Positions 46,200-59,200 of a stretch of DNA of 64,000 nucleotides are shown here, piece after piece. The position numbers and the translations under genes were made by a program. The stretch's first letter is position 1. Each line of letters opens with the position of its first letter. The stretch spans positions 1,431,065 through 1,495,064 of the forward strand of contig JAJEKV010000135.1 in the NCBI GenBank assembly GCA_021234155.1, written 5' to 3'. The DNA is from Isoetes taiwanensis (Eukaryota; Streptophyta; Lycopodiopsida; Isoetales; Isoetaceae). The notes below the pieces were generated by a model. That model saw only the letters and a program-made list of their open reading frames with translations, made no database searches and was not told where the DNA came from.

Positions 46200-46321
46200 G
46201 GGGAAAGAGTGCCGGAAAAAAGCGTTTTGGCCGGTAAACCAGTTTTTTGCCGGAAAAAGCATTATATCCGGCGGCCGGAAAGGGCACACCGGCGTGAGAG
46301 AGAGGGCAAAAACTTTTTAAG
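46200..46321 (-). repeat. shared 5' segment, copy in element B
   Basis: About 120 bp that closely match 52968-53082. Both encode on the minus strand a short frame beginning MPF and continuing with (V/Y)RPKRFF or FRPKRFF. The pairs GCCGGAAAAAGC and AAGCGTTTTGGCCGG are shared. This homology, limited to the start of each element, defines the common 5' end. Confidence 0.85.
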
Positions 46322-46329
46322 TTAAAGGA
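46322..46329. other. 8-bp spacer between two Helitron-like elements
   Basis: On the minus strand TCCTTTAA separates the CTAG end of element A from the CTTAAAAAG start of element B. The first T follows the 3' end of A, and the last A precedes the start of B, so both junctions keep the A^T rule. Confidence 0.65.
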
Positions 46330-47339
46330 CTAGTAAACGTGTGCCTGGCGTTGCCGGGCTAATAAATCGAACATCTCTGAAAGCAAGCCATATAATAGAA
46401 CATAAAGAAGCAATTAATTAGAAGCTTTACACCATAAGTGACCTGCACCTGTCAAAGATTTGCTAGATATGAATCCAAACTCATTGTCTCAGGTAATGTG
46501 ATTGCCGAATACTGTAGAACACTAAGCGCATCGAACAAAGCGCGTTGTCTACATTCTTTAACATGAATATAATGTTAAACTTAAAAGCAAATACCTGAAC
46601 AGATTGACATGGCATGAAGACATTGTTCCTGTACTTCATCCAAGTCTTCAAGTTGAACTTTTCTCCAGTTCATCCTGATAGTGCAAATCAGAAAACCAGA
46701 TTTAGATAATTGTATCCACCTTTATGATGGATTCTTAAGCATTAGCAGAAACAGAGTACAGGTTAGGGCACTATTTCTCTGTGCAGGCAAACAGACTCGC
46801 TATAAAGAAATAAGAAATGGCTTCCACTACAAAGAGAATAGATAAGACACTCAGACAAAATAAGAACTCAGACAAACCACTGTCATACAATCTCTCTAGG
46901 CAGCATACAGTAGAGCTCAAAATCATACTCTCCTTTCTTCTTTAAATACCATAGCCATATGCAATCTTGAAGAACCTGCAATTCTTATAGCCAGATCTCA
47001 GTGAGCAAATACCATAGACAGAAAGAATTCAAGACACAAAGAAGAGCAGTCTAAGTTCAGCAAAAAGGTGTAATGGTGAAGCTTTTGGAGTCAAAATAGT
47101 ACATAACCAACATGCCCTTGTATTATCGCTTAAGTGTGTATTATCGCTTCTTAACCGTTAGATTAAGTGTTTTTAAAAAAAAATTCAATGGTGCACAAGT
47201 CAAGATGCTCTCTCCTGCAATCACGCGGCGTCCATTCGAAGTCTTTTCTGAGTCAAACTTGGGGTGTTTGACACGCACATAAAATACACACAATATACAT
47301 CGGACCATCTTTGTATTATGGCAAAAAAAATCTGATCTG

Positions 47340-47510
47340 TGCATATTATACATGTTAAAGAGGACACGGGAATCGAACCCCGTTAAACTGAACACGGCGA
47401 AAAATACGTATGTGTCAAAGCAAAAGAGAACCAAATGAATATAAGGAAAACCGAAACTAGGAGTTCGAGGAATTGAACCTCGGTTACTAGCCATTACTCA
47501 ACCAAGCATA
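47340..47510 (-). repeat. tRNA-derived SINE-like sequence
   Basis: On the minus strand TTGGTTGAGTAATGG (A-box-like) is followed by CCGAGGTTCAATTCCTCG, a perfect T-arm with the B box GGTTCAATTCC. About 85 nt later a second T-arm-like block, CGGGGTTCGATTCCCG, occurs. The A-to-B spacing is too short for a complete tRNA and no anticodon stem can be drawn, so this is a tRNA-derived repeat rather than a tRNA gene. Confidence 0.6.
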
Positions 47511-47794
47511 AAGAGGCTTCACAGAGTGGAGCCTCGTTATCTAATAAAAAGCCCTCTAAAGGCTGAAAGGTAGCGTGAAGTAACAAGATACATTTGAATA
47601 AAATCAAAAAAGATGTCAATATCATTCATTTACCACAGCTGTCAAGAAAGAAGAACAGACAGGTGGCTGCCACCATAAATGGCAGCCAAGATAAAAAGTT
47701 ATTTTCAGCAGTTCAACATGTTTCATTATCGGATCAAAAGCGACCAAAGTTCAACAAGTTTATCAATTTCTAGCCAGCCCAACCATAGCATCCC

Positions 47795-49476
47795 TCACCA
47801 ACAAGTCAATTTGCGGATCTCCCGAGTCGGTAAAGCCACGGCAAGGCTCATGTGAGGCGTAAAGCATGGATATCCGATGGCAAAAAACACCAAAGCGATC
47901 CTGGCCCATTTGCCGAGATAAAGGGCGGCATCCATAGCCCCATAGATTTTGCGAAAAGGCTGCCTCTTAAGTATCCATAAAGGAAGCTTGACTATCTTGG
48001 TGAGCTTCGATACCAACACAGTATCCACACAATTTAAAAACTCCTCGGTGAGTGAATGTCTCTTCTTCTTCCCAGGAGGATAAGCAAGAGGATTTGGATG
48101 AGAGTCATCCCTGGCCATGACCACAAACCCGGGGCTTATATGCACATCAGCAGGGAGTCACATGCGGGGAGTTACATGGACTTGAAGCTTCCGTCTCCAT
48201 AACACGAAATCAACACGGAAAATTACAAAGCAAACAAACAAACAAGCAAGAATTAGAAACACGTACATAGCTCGCCCACAAAGCGGATCTCATCCGACCG
48301 CCATTGTATGATCTCCGGTATGAATGGGGATGAAATGCGGCACCAACATCAGTACATTGGCACGAGAACCAAAGACCTTTCATCCGGGTCCTCAAAGTTC
48401 TCGTCTCCTTTCGTCTGTCTGGGGATGCTATCATCCCAATAGCGGGCCTGCCAGCCCATTCCTCTCATTGGAACATACCCCATTTGGCGGCCCAAATATA
48501 ATAGCCCGACATCGATGGCAAACAAGAGGAAGGATTCAAGTACTGCGCCAAGCGGCCCTTACTCTATGCTCATTAATATGAGCGGAATTAGAAGGATGAT
48601 CGAGGAGTCTGGCGGCGTATATTTAGAAGACCTCAACATCTTACATACGATTATAAGTTAGACTAGGTGTATGCCTCGAGTCGCCATGGTAAAAAACAAA
48701 GTGAGCGACCTTATTCATCAGTTTACATTTATCAAGAACACACAATCCTTTAGTATCACTGCCCCCATCTAAGGTATAGATCTTTACCCCTTTCAACCAT
48801 TCCCTCGGATACATTATACGGATGACAAGTATAATGCACTTTCTAGATATCCTTCATACAATGCAGGCCATGCCCTCAAAACAATGGAGCTTGGTGTTTT
48901 TAAGGCCTTGCAGATCAAAACTACGCAGAGTGGGCTTGGGCTTCCGATTAAAAGCAGATTTAATAGCCTCATTCACGCTCTTTGGATTTCTAAAAGCGAC
49001 ATCTTAAAGCGGCACTGTACATGCGGATGGTCGGTGAGGACCCTCTTTCTAATGCCACGGCACCGGCCGGTGCATTTAGAGTTCTTGAGAACAAAACAAG
49101 GCCATCATAAAATGATCTTGGCACATCTTGGCGAGAAAAGACCAGTGCCGAAACATCAAGCCAATCGATTCATATTCAAATCCACAAGTGGAGCAAGGTG
49201 GGTTTACTGGCTTTGGGCGGATGGGAAGGAAGCATCGGCGGCTTCTAGCAAGCCGACCACTTAAGGCTTTCGGCGCGAGGGACATGGCAACAGAACAAAG
49301 GGACCAAGGCGGCAAAAAAGCAGAAAAAACGGGGATGGCGTAGCGGCGCTTACCTTCAAAGGGCGATGAAGATATGTGAGAAAGATCATCGGCTCCATGC
49401 CTATCCTCTGCGCCAAATTTAGAATCGCCCAGCTGCGCTCTCCTCCAGCAAAATAGGAAGGCAAGAAAGGAACCAT
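47795..49476 (-). other. gene-like minus-strand segments in element A
   Basis: A frame starting at 49476 (MVPFLPSYFAGGERSW, then LAQRIGMEPMIF and LHRPLK) runs into a good donor, AAG|GTAAGC, near 49355, as an exon would. At 47795-48145 a 116-codon frame (with KKKRHSLTEEFLNCVD, LPLWILKRQPFRKIYG and ALYLGKWARIALVFF) has the composition of real protein with a possible membrane segment. At 49076-49315 there is CSTCGFEYESIGLMFRHW. I cannot name any of them, and I could not join them into one reading frame. They may be captured gene fragments or non-coding. Confidence 0.4.
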
Positions 49477-49519
49477 CGAAATAAAACTAAACCCTAAAAT
49501 ACCCTTCCTCGGCCAAACT

Positions 49520-52300
49520 CAGGTATTTTATCAGTATTTATACGGTTTTAATACAAATACATTCCAAAAACCTTTATAAATCTTATGTAAGAAACATACG
49601 ACATCTCAACCAGCAGACATTAATAACCAACATATTTCTAAATCGTGTTTTCTAAAACCCAGTGTACATAAAAAAGGAAAAAGAAAGGCATGCTTCTTTA
49701 ATATTTGACCATTTATATAATATTTTTATATTTTCAGGTAGCTGAATGACAAAAATGCAAATATGAAGTAGAGCATTATTACCTGAGTTTGAGGCATCAA
49801 AGTCTGTATGCCAATCTCACGCTTCATACACTGCCTTAGAACCTAACAAAATAACCCAAAACGAAAAACATAAGAATAAGCACCAAAATTTTACCACATT
49901 CAAACCATTCCAGACCATCTCATCCTTTGCAAAATCAGGATTTATGCAGTGCAGGAGTGCATGATTCCCACTCCAAATGCAGAATCAACATTTACTTCAA
50001 TATGAAGTGGAGTAAGAAATACAAATAAAATGTTCACAACACCAACAAAGTATGCATGTTTTACTCACCTCTGTAGTAGTGGTGTTGGTGCACAACAAAT
50101 TTGAGGAGTCAAGCCTGAAGAAGCAAAACCTGAACCTTTAGATAGTATAGTAAAAAAATGCAAATCAGATTTATAGAGAGTGTTGTCATAGACAAAGATA
50201 AGCGCATCATGAGGCACTCCCTCTTTTTCATCTGTTAAACATATTTCCCTTGTTAAAATCCACTTTTGAATAGCTAGCAATGAATGCATTCCAAGTTATA
50301 ACGACTTTTGCTGCACCTTGGCAAATGTTGTTTGTACCTCCTTAAGTATTTGCTTTTTGAACTCTGTTTAAAATGGCTTGTCATCTTAAACAATTAATCC
50401 AAGGGACACTAATGCGATGGTTCTTTGTCGATGCAACATTGGCTGGGCACACAATTGTGAGGCCATTATGGTCAATGGAATGTGCAATAGTATAGCTTAT
50501 CAATAAATCACATCGCAATGAAAGGCTAAAGGATATTGACTCAATAGTGGAGCAACAAATACATCTGTGATGGTCACAGCAATTGTAAAGTTTCCATCCC
50601 TAAATGCATGAAGGAAACACTAAGGCCAATTCCTCTGTTGATGTCCCAGATGAACCTAAATGTCCCTAAATGTCACAGAGGTCCTAATATATAGAGCAGC
50701 ATTTTGAAACTGTTCTGAATAGCAGCTTAACAAAAATTGAAAAATATAAACATCATGTCATTCCAAACTACAGACTACTTAGGTGCCATTTGTTTTTGAA
50801 GTAGAAAAATGGTTACTTACCCGTTTATAGGTGAAAGAACATTTCCTAACTACTCCCATTACCTGCACTTATTGGGGTGTAGTTGTTGATGTTGAAGGGG
50901 ACCACAGAACCTATTACACAAAAATATGCTAATTCCTCACTCTGCAAAAAAAGAAAAATGGTTTAGTCTATCAAGAAATGGAAGCGTAGCATCAAAATAA
51001 TCAAATTTGTGCATCACCACAATAATGCATCTCTCAATATCAATATGAACCTGAACCGTTATCTCATACACCTGATATGTGTGATAATGAAGGAGGCTTC
51101 CATTGTGTTGAAACTATTTTGCCAAAAATAATTTTAACAAATGAAAATGGTGGAGTCTGAAGTGCTCTGCTCCAAGTACCAAACAATAAAAAAGCGCCAT
51201 AATCATGCTAAACAGCAAAGATAGCTGGAAAAAAAGGCTTGGAAATGGCTCAAAGAAGTTTAATGTATCTATTAATCCAAGCATTCTATGTTCCTACCTT
51301 TATCATCCTCAAAAACGGCCAGAAGCAAACTAAATATACTGATTTATCCATCTAGAGTGAGATTAAAAGGCAATTGTGTGAAATGAATGAGCATGTCCTG
51401 CAACGAATAAGAGACTGCATTGTTTTTTAGCATAAAAAGCATAAAATACATAATGTCAAATTCATATGCTAAAGGAGCAAGGGATGTTAGCTATTGTGGA
51501 AATGCACTAACAATCAAAAGGCAGGCAATACTCATAGCAAAGAGTATCCTGGCAATTATTTACCAGCAGCTAAAATTTATCAGATGATAATTTGAATGTC
51601 TCCCTTTCAAATGCCTCCCTTCACTCTCGTTGTGTAACACAATGCTAATGCAGTTAAATATATAACTTATCTTGCATGAAATAACTCAGGAGCAGGATAT
51701 TACCTATTATGGAATGTTATAACTGGGGAAGCATGGTGAAGCGTACATCCAACCCATATTCATCGTCCATATCCATGAAGTGTCTGCATGTCAAGAAGAT
51801 ATGTATTAGCAGAACAGTAATTTAAAGAATGAGGAAGCATCATTTACCTATTGTGGAATTGCCAGAATTGGGCAAGCATGTTGCTGCAAATACCCAATCA
51901 ATCCTCACTATAAGAATCAGGTTCTAGTGATTTTCTATTAGGAAAGTGGCATTGGTGTGATGTAAATATTCTGCAAATCAAAGATCTGATTAAACAAACT
52001 AAAGAGAAAGCAAGGGCTCAAACTACCGAAGGAACTACGTGACTTTAAGCATGTAAAAGCTGATGAATGTAGGCGACTTCATAGGGCAGCATGAAGAAGA
52101 TATTGAATCGTAGAATAGAAAGTGTCTCACCTGGAGTAGGAAGAAGACTCAAACACTGCCTTCTCGTCCGAAAAAACCAAAGTTCTAGAGGCTAAAACGG
52201 CTGCCATTTGAGAATCTTCAAGAGCATCTGCCATCCCAGAAATTCCGATCCCTTTGTCCTTTTTTCTTGCCTAAACAACATCAAACCATATTAGATAAGA
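49520..52300. other. AT-rich interior of element A, no gene recognised
   Basis: The sequence resembles intron: AT-rich, with repeated ATTACCT and TGTGGAAT motifs near 51700 and 51845. On the minus strand several AG|GTAA-like sites exist, but no coding block is recognisable. The frames at 52318-52859 overlap each other and the shared 5' segment. Confidence 0.45.
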
Positions 52301-53082
52301 GAAATCCAATTAGAATGCTAACGATGTGTAGATGCTTTACCACAATCTGTAGAAACCGGTGACGATCTAGCAAAAACCTTCTCCTGCAAGCACAAACCCA
52401 AGCTGAAATCCCTGTAGAAGGCCAAACCCATGCTGTTTCTTACCTTAGACACATGAAGGAAAAGAACTACATGGATTCTTTGTAGTTCTTGGTGGGAGGT
52501 GCCCTTCGAATTGTTACAAACCCTAAGCTCAAAAGCTCTGCCGGACAATAAACTTGAAAAAAGGGATGCCAAGAAATGCCCGGCCATACTACTTGCTCCA
52601 GAAATACCAATCGAACTGTTTGCGCTTGAAAATTCAAACAATATAGAGTGTTGAAAATAGAAAATCGCCATAACCTGCTAAGTCTGGAAGAAGTTGAGGA
52701 TGATCGCATGACTAATAGAATAGGACTGATGGATAGGCCGGTGCCTTGGCGTCGGATCGCCATCGCCTCTCCATGCACGGGGTTGGAAATGCCATGCCCT
52801 GTAATGCCATAGACCACGGCCCACCCGGCAAAGAGGGGCCGGTGGCCTTGCAAATCCAAGCTTTCTTGTGCGAACTCGGCGCCATGGTGGTCTTGCGTTA
52901 ACGAGGCGGACGCATACCCGAGGAGAGAAAGTTGCTGCCGAAAAACTGAAGAGAAGAAAAAAAAAATGTTGGAAGAAGCGTTTTGGCCGGAAAAAAAAGT
53001 TTTTTGCCGGAAAAAGCGTTACATCCGGCGCCGGAAAGGGCACACCGGAAAGAGGAAAGAGAAAGGGCAAAAACTTTTTAAG

Positions 53083-53262
53083 TAATCCTCAGCATAGGAT
53101 TTTAACAGGTCAGCAAACTTATGGATCAGGTTTTTGTTTGGGCCTCAAAGGAGCAAAAGGCCACATAGGGAACACGCAAGCTGGGGGCGCCGCTTTGGGA
53201 ACTGAGCGGCGCCGCCGGATTAACGTACCCAAGCTCTCCGGTTCCAAGGAAGGAAAGCAGCT
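53083..53262 (+). promoter_or_regulatory. short SOQ1 upstream region
   Basis: Only 180 bp separate the Helitron-like element's end from the SOQ1 start codon. I see no clear TATA box. The GGCGCCGC-rich stretch around 53187-53216 is probably transcribed leader. The promoter may therefore lie partly in element A. Confidence 0.45.
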
Positions 53263-56200
53263 ATGGCTGCAGCTCAGCCTCTCCGGCGATGCCTCGCCTC
53301 TCCCTCTTCTTCCTCCCCTCCCATTTCAGCTGCTCCTGTATTGCCTTCCCGTTTTTTCCTCACATTTCTGCCTTCCAATTCCGGTAAATGTCGCATGGTC
53401 TTCAGACACAGAATGCATCATGCCCCTGTGCAATGCATGGATAATTCTGTGCAGAATGTCACTAATTCGGGAAAATCTGAACCAGCTGAATTCCAATTTC
53501 GTGCTATTCTATTTGATATGGATGGAGTATTATGCGACAGTGAAGATCGGTCCAGAAAGGCCGCTGTTGAGTATTTTGAAGAGCTTGGCGTCCATGTAAA
53601 AGCCGAGGATTTTATACCCTTTATGGGAACCGGTTAGTCCTGTTTATTTTAGCACGTTATTGCGGAACAACAAGACTGGCACAGAATTGAATTTTCAATA
53701 TCGCGTAATCCATCACACACGGTACTAACAAAGTAGGGAAGAATTGACATGAACCAAACAATCTGATGATAGTAGATGAGCGCAGAGAATGCAAATTTCA
53801 AATTCAATAAAATTGGCGAAATTGCTACAAACATCACTGATGGCCAAACTCTTGCATACATTTGTGTTGCAGGAGAGGCTAACTTTCTAGGTGGCGTTGC
53901 TCGGATGTATGGGCTCGCAAATTTTGATGCACAAATAGCAAAGAAACGTTTCTTTGAAATCTACATTGAAAAGGTAACCTTGCTTTGAATATAAGGGGAA
54001 AACCAGTTCATAACGAATGTTATAATGGACAATCCCTTCCCGCAGTATGCCAAACCCAACTCAGGTCTGGGATACGAAGGTGCATTGGACTTGATTTTGG
54101 AGGTATTTTATTTTTACAATTTTTTTGGTTTTCGTTTCATCGCTTCATTTGTATTGCGGTGCCTGTTTTCTTCAGTGTAAGAGATTTGGAATGAAGCTCG
54201 CCGTAGCATCCAGTGCTGATCGGATCAAGGTCGTTGCTAACCTTGCGGCGGCAGGCCTCCCATTGTCAAAGTAATATTCCCTTTTACCAGTATGTGGAGG
54301 TCCTTGGAAGTTAATTCATGAATCAAATTTATAGCTGATCAATGATGAAAACTTTCATGGCTCCTTGGGCCTTTGTACTGGTTAGAAAGCCAGGAAAGGA
54401 TTGGTTGAAGTGGACGATTTCTTCTAGTATCTTAAAAGTTTAAGTGTTCCTTATCTAACAAAGCACTCTGAGAAGATTTAGTTGCAGACATAGGCCTCCA
54501 AGAATACTTCCAATGTCATCTGCTAATGTATTTTGAAGTAGGGAATTTATGTAAATTTTCATGGTTCTTGAGATTCATTCTGTTTCTCTCTCAGTAGCTG
54601 CCTTATCAATCTGACCAAAAAACGAGAAAGCTCAATGGGTAAAACAATAGATGAGCTAAGAAGCTTTAGAAATATCAAAATGAGTTGTCAATGTTTATAA
54701 ACGGCTAGAAGGCTGCCTGCTCGGGGTAAGGAAGTTGCAAGGCATCCCAGAATAAAGGAGTGTGATACAAAACTTCTCTAGATTTTTAGAAAGCTTAACT
54801 GTGCTATAGGCTGCATTTAACAGCAGGTTAAATGCTGTGCAACTTTGTCCCATTTGTGGATAATAAATGGCAGAGAAGCTTCCCGTGTAAATTTACTTCA
54901 TGATTGTGAATTTGTCGATGTCTTTCCACTATTGCTTTTGTTCATATGGTGGTTGGCATTTACAGCTTTGATGCTATCATGTCAGCAGACAACTTTGAGA
55001 GGTTGAAGCCCGCTCCAGATATTTTCCTCGCTGCTGCCAAAGCACTTGGCATCCCCCCAGCCGAGGTATTCACTCCCACAAGACATAATATGAGAAATAA
55101 CTTAAAGTTTAGTTTTCATAGCTTTCAGCTGAGTGTGTTCCATAAAGCGCAATTTGCGCTTGAAAGATTTTGTTAAAAAGACTTAACTTATTGCAGTGTC
55201 TCGTAATCGAAGATGCTCTTGCAGGGGTAAAAGCAGCCCATGCAGCTGGAATGAGGTAACTTTGCAGATTTATCCCGATTCTTCTTCTTCTTGTATTTTA
55301 ACATGGCATGAGTCTTTCGATTCTTCTGCTTCAACAAGTAAATTCTGTACCTCATTAAATGTCCAGGTCACATTCTTTTGTGTTTGTACAGTGGTATTAA
55401 TATGAATGTGCTGATCTTCCACTTCCTTCATAACCAAAATAATCATATCATTTTCTGCGATGCCCCCCCCAGCTCCTATTAGATCTTCCTTGAGTGTTTT
55501 AAACTTTGAGATATACTCTGTAACAGTAGAACATTCAGCAGAAAGTTCAGCAAGTGTGAGCTACTCCATTTGCTCTTTGACAAGTAACTGCCTCCCTAAT
55601 CCTTGGAGTGTACATGAATCTTTGAGATATTTCCATGCTTCAGCAAAGGTTTTGAGGCAACCAAGTTGCCTTCTCACCTCTGGATCAACCAAAGACTTTA
55701 AGTGATCATGGACGTTGTATCATTAGTATTCCAATCTGGTCAGATCTATAAGACCAAGGTGAACCACAAAGAATTTCTTCCATGTCTGATAATATGGGCA
55801 TCCAAGACTAGCAGCCAATCTCCATGGATTCCATAAACCCCATAACCGTCTTTAACTTCTGGATCAAATTCTGTCAATTTTATTCTTGATAACAGAGATC
55901 TCCTCTTTAGAATTACACTAAACTCCTCTGAAACCTCTCAAAAATCCACCGAAATCTTCTAAGCTTAAAAATCAAAGCTTGAAGAAAGCTTGCCCAGCTT
56001 AAAACCGTCCCAGAAACAGAATCTGAACTAAGATGCAGCCTTAAGATCTTCTCCTATCATATTTCATATTTCATATTTCATATTTCATATTTCATATTTC
56101 ATATTTCATATTTCATATTTCATATTCCATGCATCTGCATGATGACTGTGCGATGTTCATCCATCTGTTGCTGACATGACATGATTATATAATCCATAGT

Positions 56201-59200
56201 CACACCTCATTTTTACTCACTCTAGGGCTAGAATTTCTTGTGCCTCTGTACTCTGATATATCATTTCCTCTCTGTACTAATTGAATACCATTGTTCTTCA
56301 TGGTATCAGAGCCGGATTTTAGATGAGAAATTCGTGTTTAATCGTCCTCTTGTTGGCAGCTAGAGCATAATAACAACATTTGATCTTAGGACGCCAAATA
56401 CATGGGCTGGAAGATCCCTTTGCTTTTTTGTAGAGCCAGTTAAGATTATGGACGATAAAATTGAATATTAATTTTGGATCTCGTGTTCCTGTGGCATTTA
56501 GTCTTTCATGGTTTTTGTTCCAACTGGCTAAATTTGGCTAAATTTGGTAGAAAACAGGTGCATTGCAGTTGCGACTACGCTATCTGAAGAACAGCTTCTG
56601 GAAGCTGGTGCTTGCTTTGTCAAGGAGGACATCTCACATGTTAAGCTTGATGATATACTGGAATTACAGAAACAACACTGTAAGATTATGAGTAGATGAT
56701 CTGACATGATTGAGTATTGCCTTACCAATGCAATGGAGGGATAAATTAAAATTGTATCAGTTTGGCCATTATCTTGCTATTGAAAAGACGTGTATACGGT
56801 TATTGCCAGAGCAAGAAAAGTAGCTATTCCAATTCCTGCACTTACTGTGGGCCCCTTGCATGGCTAACCTGCCACTGTGGCCTAACAGCCATACTTACTG
56901 TATATTTAGTTCAGACTTACCACACTATGAAGTTTAATTTTTCCTAAGTATCTGCCAGTGAGAAAAGCTTTTCTGAAAATGAGTCGATAGGTCTCGATAT
57001 TGCTGCTCACAATCCCATATGCAGAACAGAGGCTTGTCATTGATCTTGTTCGATGGTCCTTTATCCATGATGATCAGCTTTTGAATTGTGTTTCAGTTCT
57101 TAGTTTTTATCTGGCCTGTTGCCTTTTTCTGGACAATGTCATCATTGGCTTGATTTGCTCTCCTAGTCCCTGGGAAACATATTTCCAGCTTGTTTAGTTC
57201 AGTTTATTCATTACTATGACAGTTGCAATGAGAATGAAGGTCTCAAAGCACTATCTCTAGATACTGCGGAAGGAGACATAAAAGATCTGACAATAATTTT
57301 AACCTGATGCTATTATGGGATAGGAACAATGTATGGTTTTGGGGCTATTCTATGGAATGCATGTGAATGGCATGGTGATTCTATATCAGTTAAAATGTAG
57401 TGTTCCGTTTCCGGACTCAATTACATAATTCCTGTTTTTGATGAATTAAGCCATAATAAATGGCGATTCAGTTTTCTTGGTCTCCGTGTTTTTCATTGTT
57501 GACGTGATTTGCTTTACTGTGACAAGAAGATGTCTTTATTGGTTTCAGTTCTTTGAAAATAAGGCATTATGTGTGTGCATTCGCACCAGAAATGTTTTGG
57601 CAACTTAGTTATTGGATCTTTTGACAGCTAATAAGTTTCATGAATGAGCAGGGAATGTCTGAAGGTCAGGAATATCTTATTAGAAACTGACTCTGATCGA
57701 ATTGGACTTAAGTCAAATGGAAAAGGAGACATGCAGGATTATAGAATGTTGTAAAAACACCAGTATTTTATAGAACTGCTAATGTAAATACCTGAATAGG
57801 GTGCCGGCCTTACATGTGTTTTGGTTTGTTAAAGTCTCCTTGCGTATGAACTTTTGGGTATCAATTTATATTCATGACGACTGGTATAGATATTGGTGCA
57901 GACTCAAACACCTCAGATGTGAATGGTGTAAACCTGGTTGTAGACAACAATATTAATATCATGCAGTCTTCTGGTCTAATGGATTCCCTACAGGCATCAC
58001 TGAGTGCAGAAATATCCTTGCCAGCTGGGTAATATCTCTATATCTTCTAAAATTAAACAGAGTTGTGTCAGCAGAACATAAATTTTTTTATAGTCCAAAA
58101 CGAATACAGCTAGGTAATTTTCGTCTTGCTCAAAACAGTTTTCCCTCACAACATAAAGCTATGATCCTGAGATCTTAATGTCATACTCTTACCCATACTG
58201 TTCATGTTTTAGATGAGGCTTACTTTTACTATTTATATTGTGCTGATGGAGGCATGTTTTCTTCAGATACAAAACGAGTAGGAGGGAGATACTTAAATTT
58301 TCTAGCCTTGCAGTTGGGCTTTCGTGTACCATGATTGTAGTTTCACGTTGGAAAGTATGTTAGTATTCTTCAATTTACTTGCCACATTTTTTGCTAATCT
58401 TAATGTGAGCAGACAGTTGTGGCAAGAAATATCCATTTTCCTTTCAGGCATCTCATTCTTATTATTATTGTCAGTTAATGTTTGAAAAGCTAAATGCTAT
58501 GCTATTAAGGTTGTATATATGCCTTGTACATGTATGCCCTAACAGCAATCCATCTTTGGCACAGGCTATGTCATATGCATCCCCCAAGGCTCTTCTAAAT
58601 ATGTTATTTGGTATCCAAAAGCCTCCTCTTGCTCGTGGTTCTGGTGCACACCTTACCTCAAGCCCATCTTGTATATACTTTTAAGAAAATGTTTTAAGAT
58701 GTGAAATGGATTTTACTTCCAGAAGTTAACAGTTCTGAACGTGTAGAAATGTTCAAAAAATATATTTCCGAATTGGAGGCAAGGTAAAAGTCTTAGCACC
58801 TTCGCTGCCACGCTAATTTGCACATGGATGAAAAGTAAACAACTCACTTTCTTGTGGAACCATTAGCCATCTAGATTTTATATTAAGTTAGCAGTTAAAG
58901 TTGGAAGAGCGTAATTATAAAATACAACATGGTGATTAAGCTAACTTTTATGCACAATTTACAAGGCAAACCAAACGAATAATTTTCAAACAAAATGAAA
59001 GTGACATCTATCACTGTCTATCCAATACGAGGTGAAGGTTTTTTTGGACGTTTCAAAAGTAACAGCAATGTTCCTTAGATTTCTTTATGCTTCATTTAAG
59101 CTGTAAATGGACTAGTTTACTCATCCCCTCTTTGGAGTTTGTAATGATGTTTTTGTGGCGATGTTTCTCAAACATTTCTGGTATTGAAGGAATGCTGGCC

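Larger units (their letters stand above)
42694..46321 (-). mobile_element. Helitron-like element B, 3.6 kb
   Basis: On the minus strand it starts CTTAAAAAGTTTTTGCCC at 46321 and ends with the hairpin CCCGGCAACGCCGGG (42722-42708), a 10-nt spacer and CTAG (42697-42694) before T. The base before the start is A, so the target is A^T as for Helitrons. Element A next door has the same start and end. The start reads CT rather than the canonical TC, which is a caution. No Rep-helicase was recognised, so it would be non-autonomous. Confidence 0.7.
46330..53082 (-). mobile_element. Helitron-like element A, 6.75 kb
   Basis: The minus-strand start CTTAAAAAGTTTTTGCCC (53082 downward) and about 115 bp after it, including CCGGTGTGCCCTTTCCGG and CGGCAAAAAACTTTTT, match the start of element B. 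The end is GCCCGGCAACGCCAGGC, a short spacer and CTAG (46333-46330) before T. The flanking base before the start is A. Inside are several minus-strand exon-like segments and a tRNA-like repeat. No Rep-helicase motif was seen. If it is a Helitron it is a gene-fragment carrier. Confidence 0.7.

Noticed and set aside
47465-47510. Functional tRNA gene on the minus strand
   Set aside because: The T-arm is good but there is no acceptor stem or anticodon arm with correct spacing.
52868-53599. 243-codon plus-strand open frame
   Set aside because: It overlaps the Helitron end and SOQ1 exon 1 in another frame, is lysine- and arginine-rich from low complexity, and lacks domains.
56057-56127. CRISPR-like array
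   Set aside because: Simple 7-bp microsatellite without spacers, in a plant intron.
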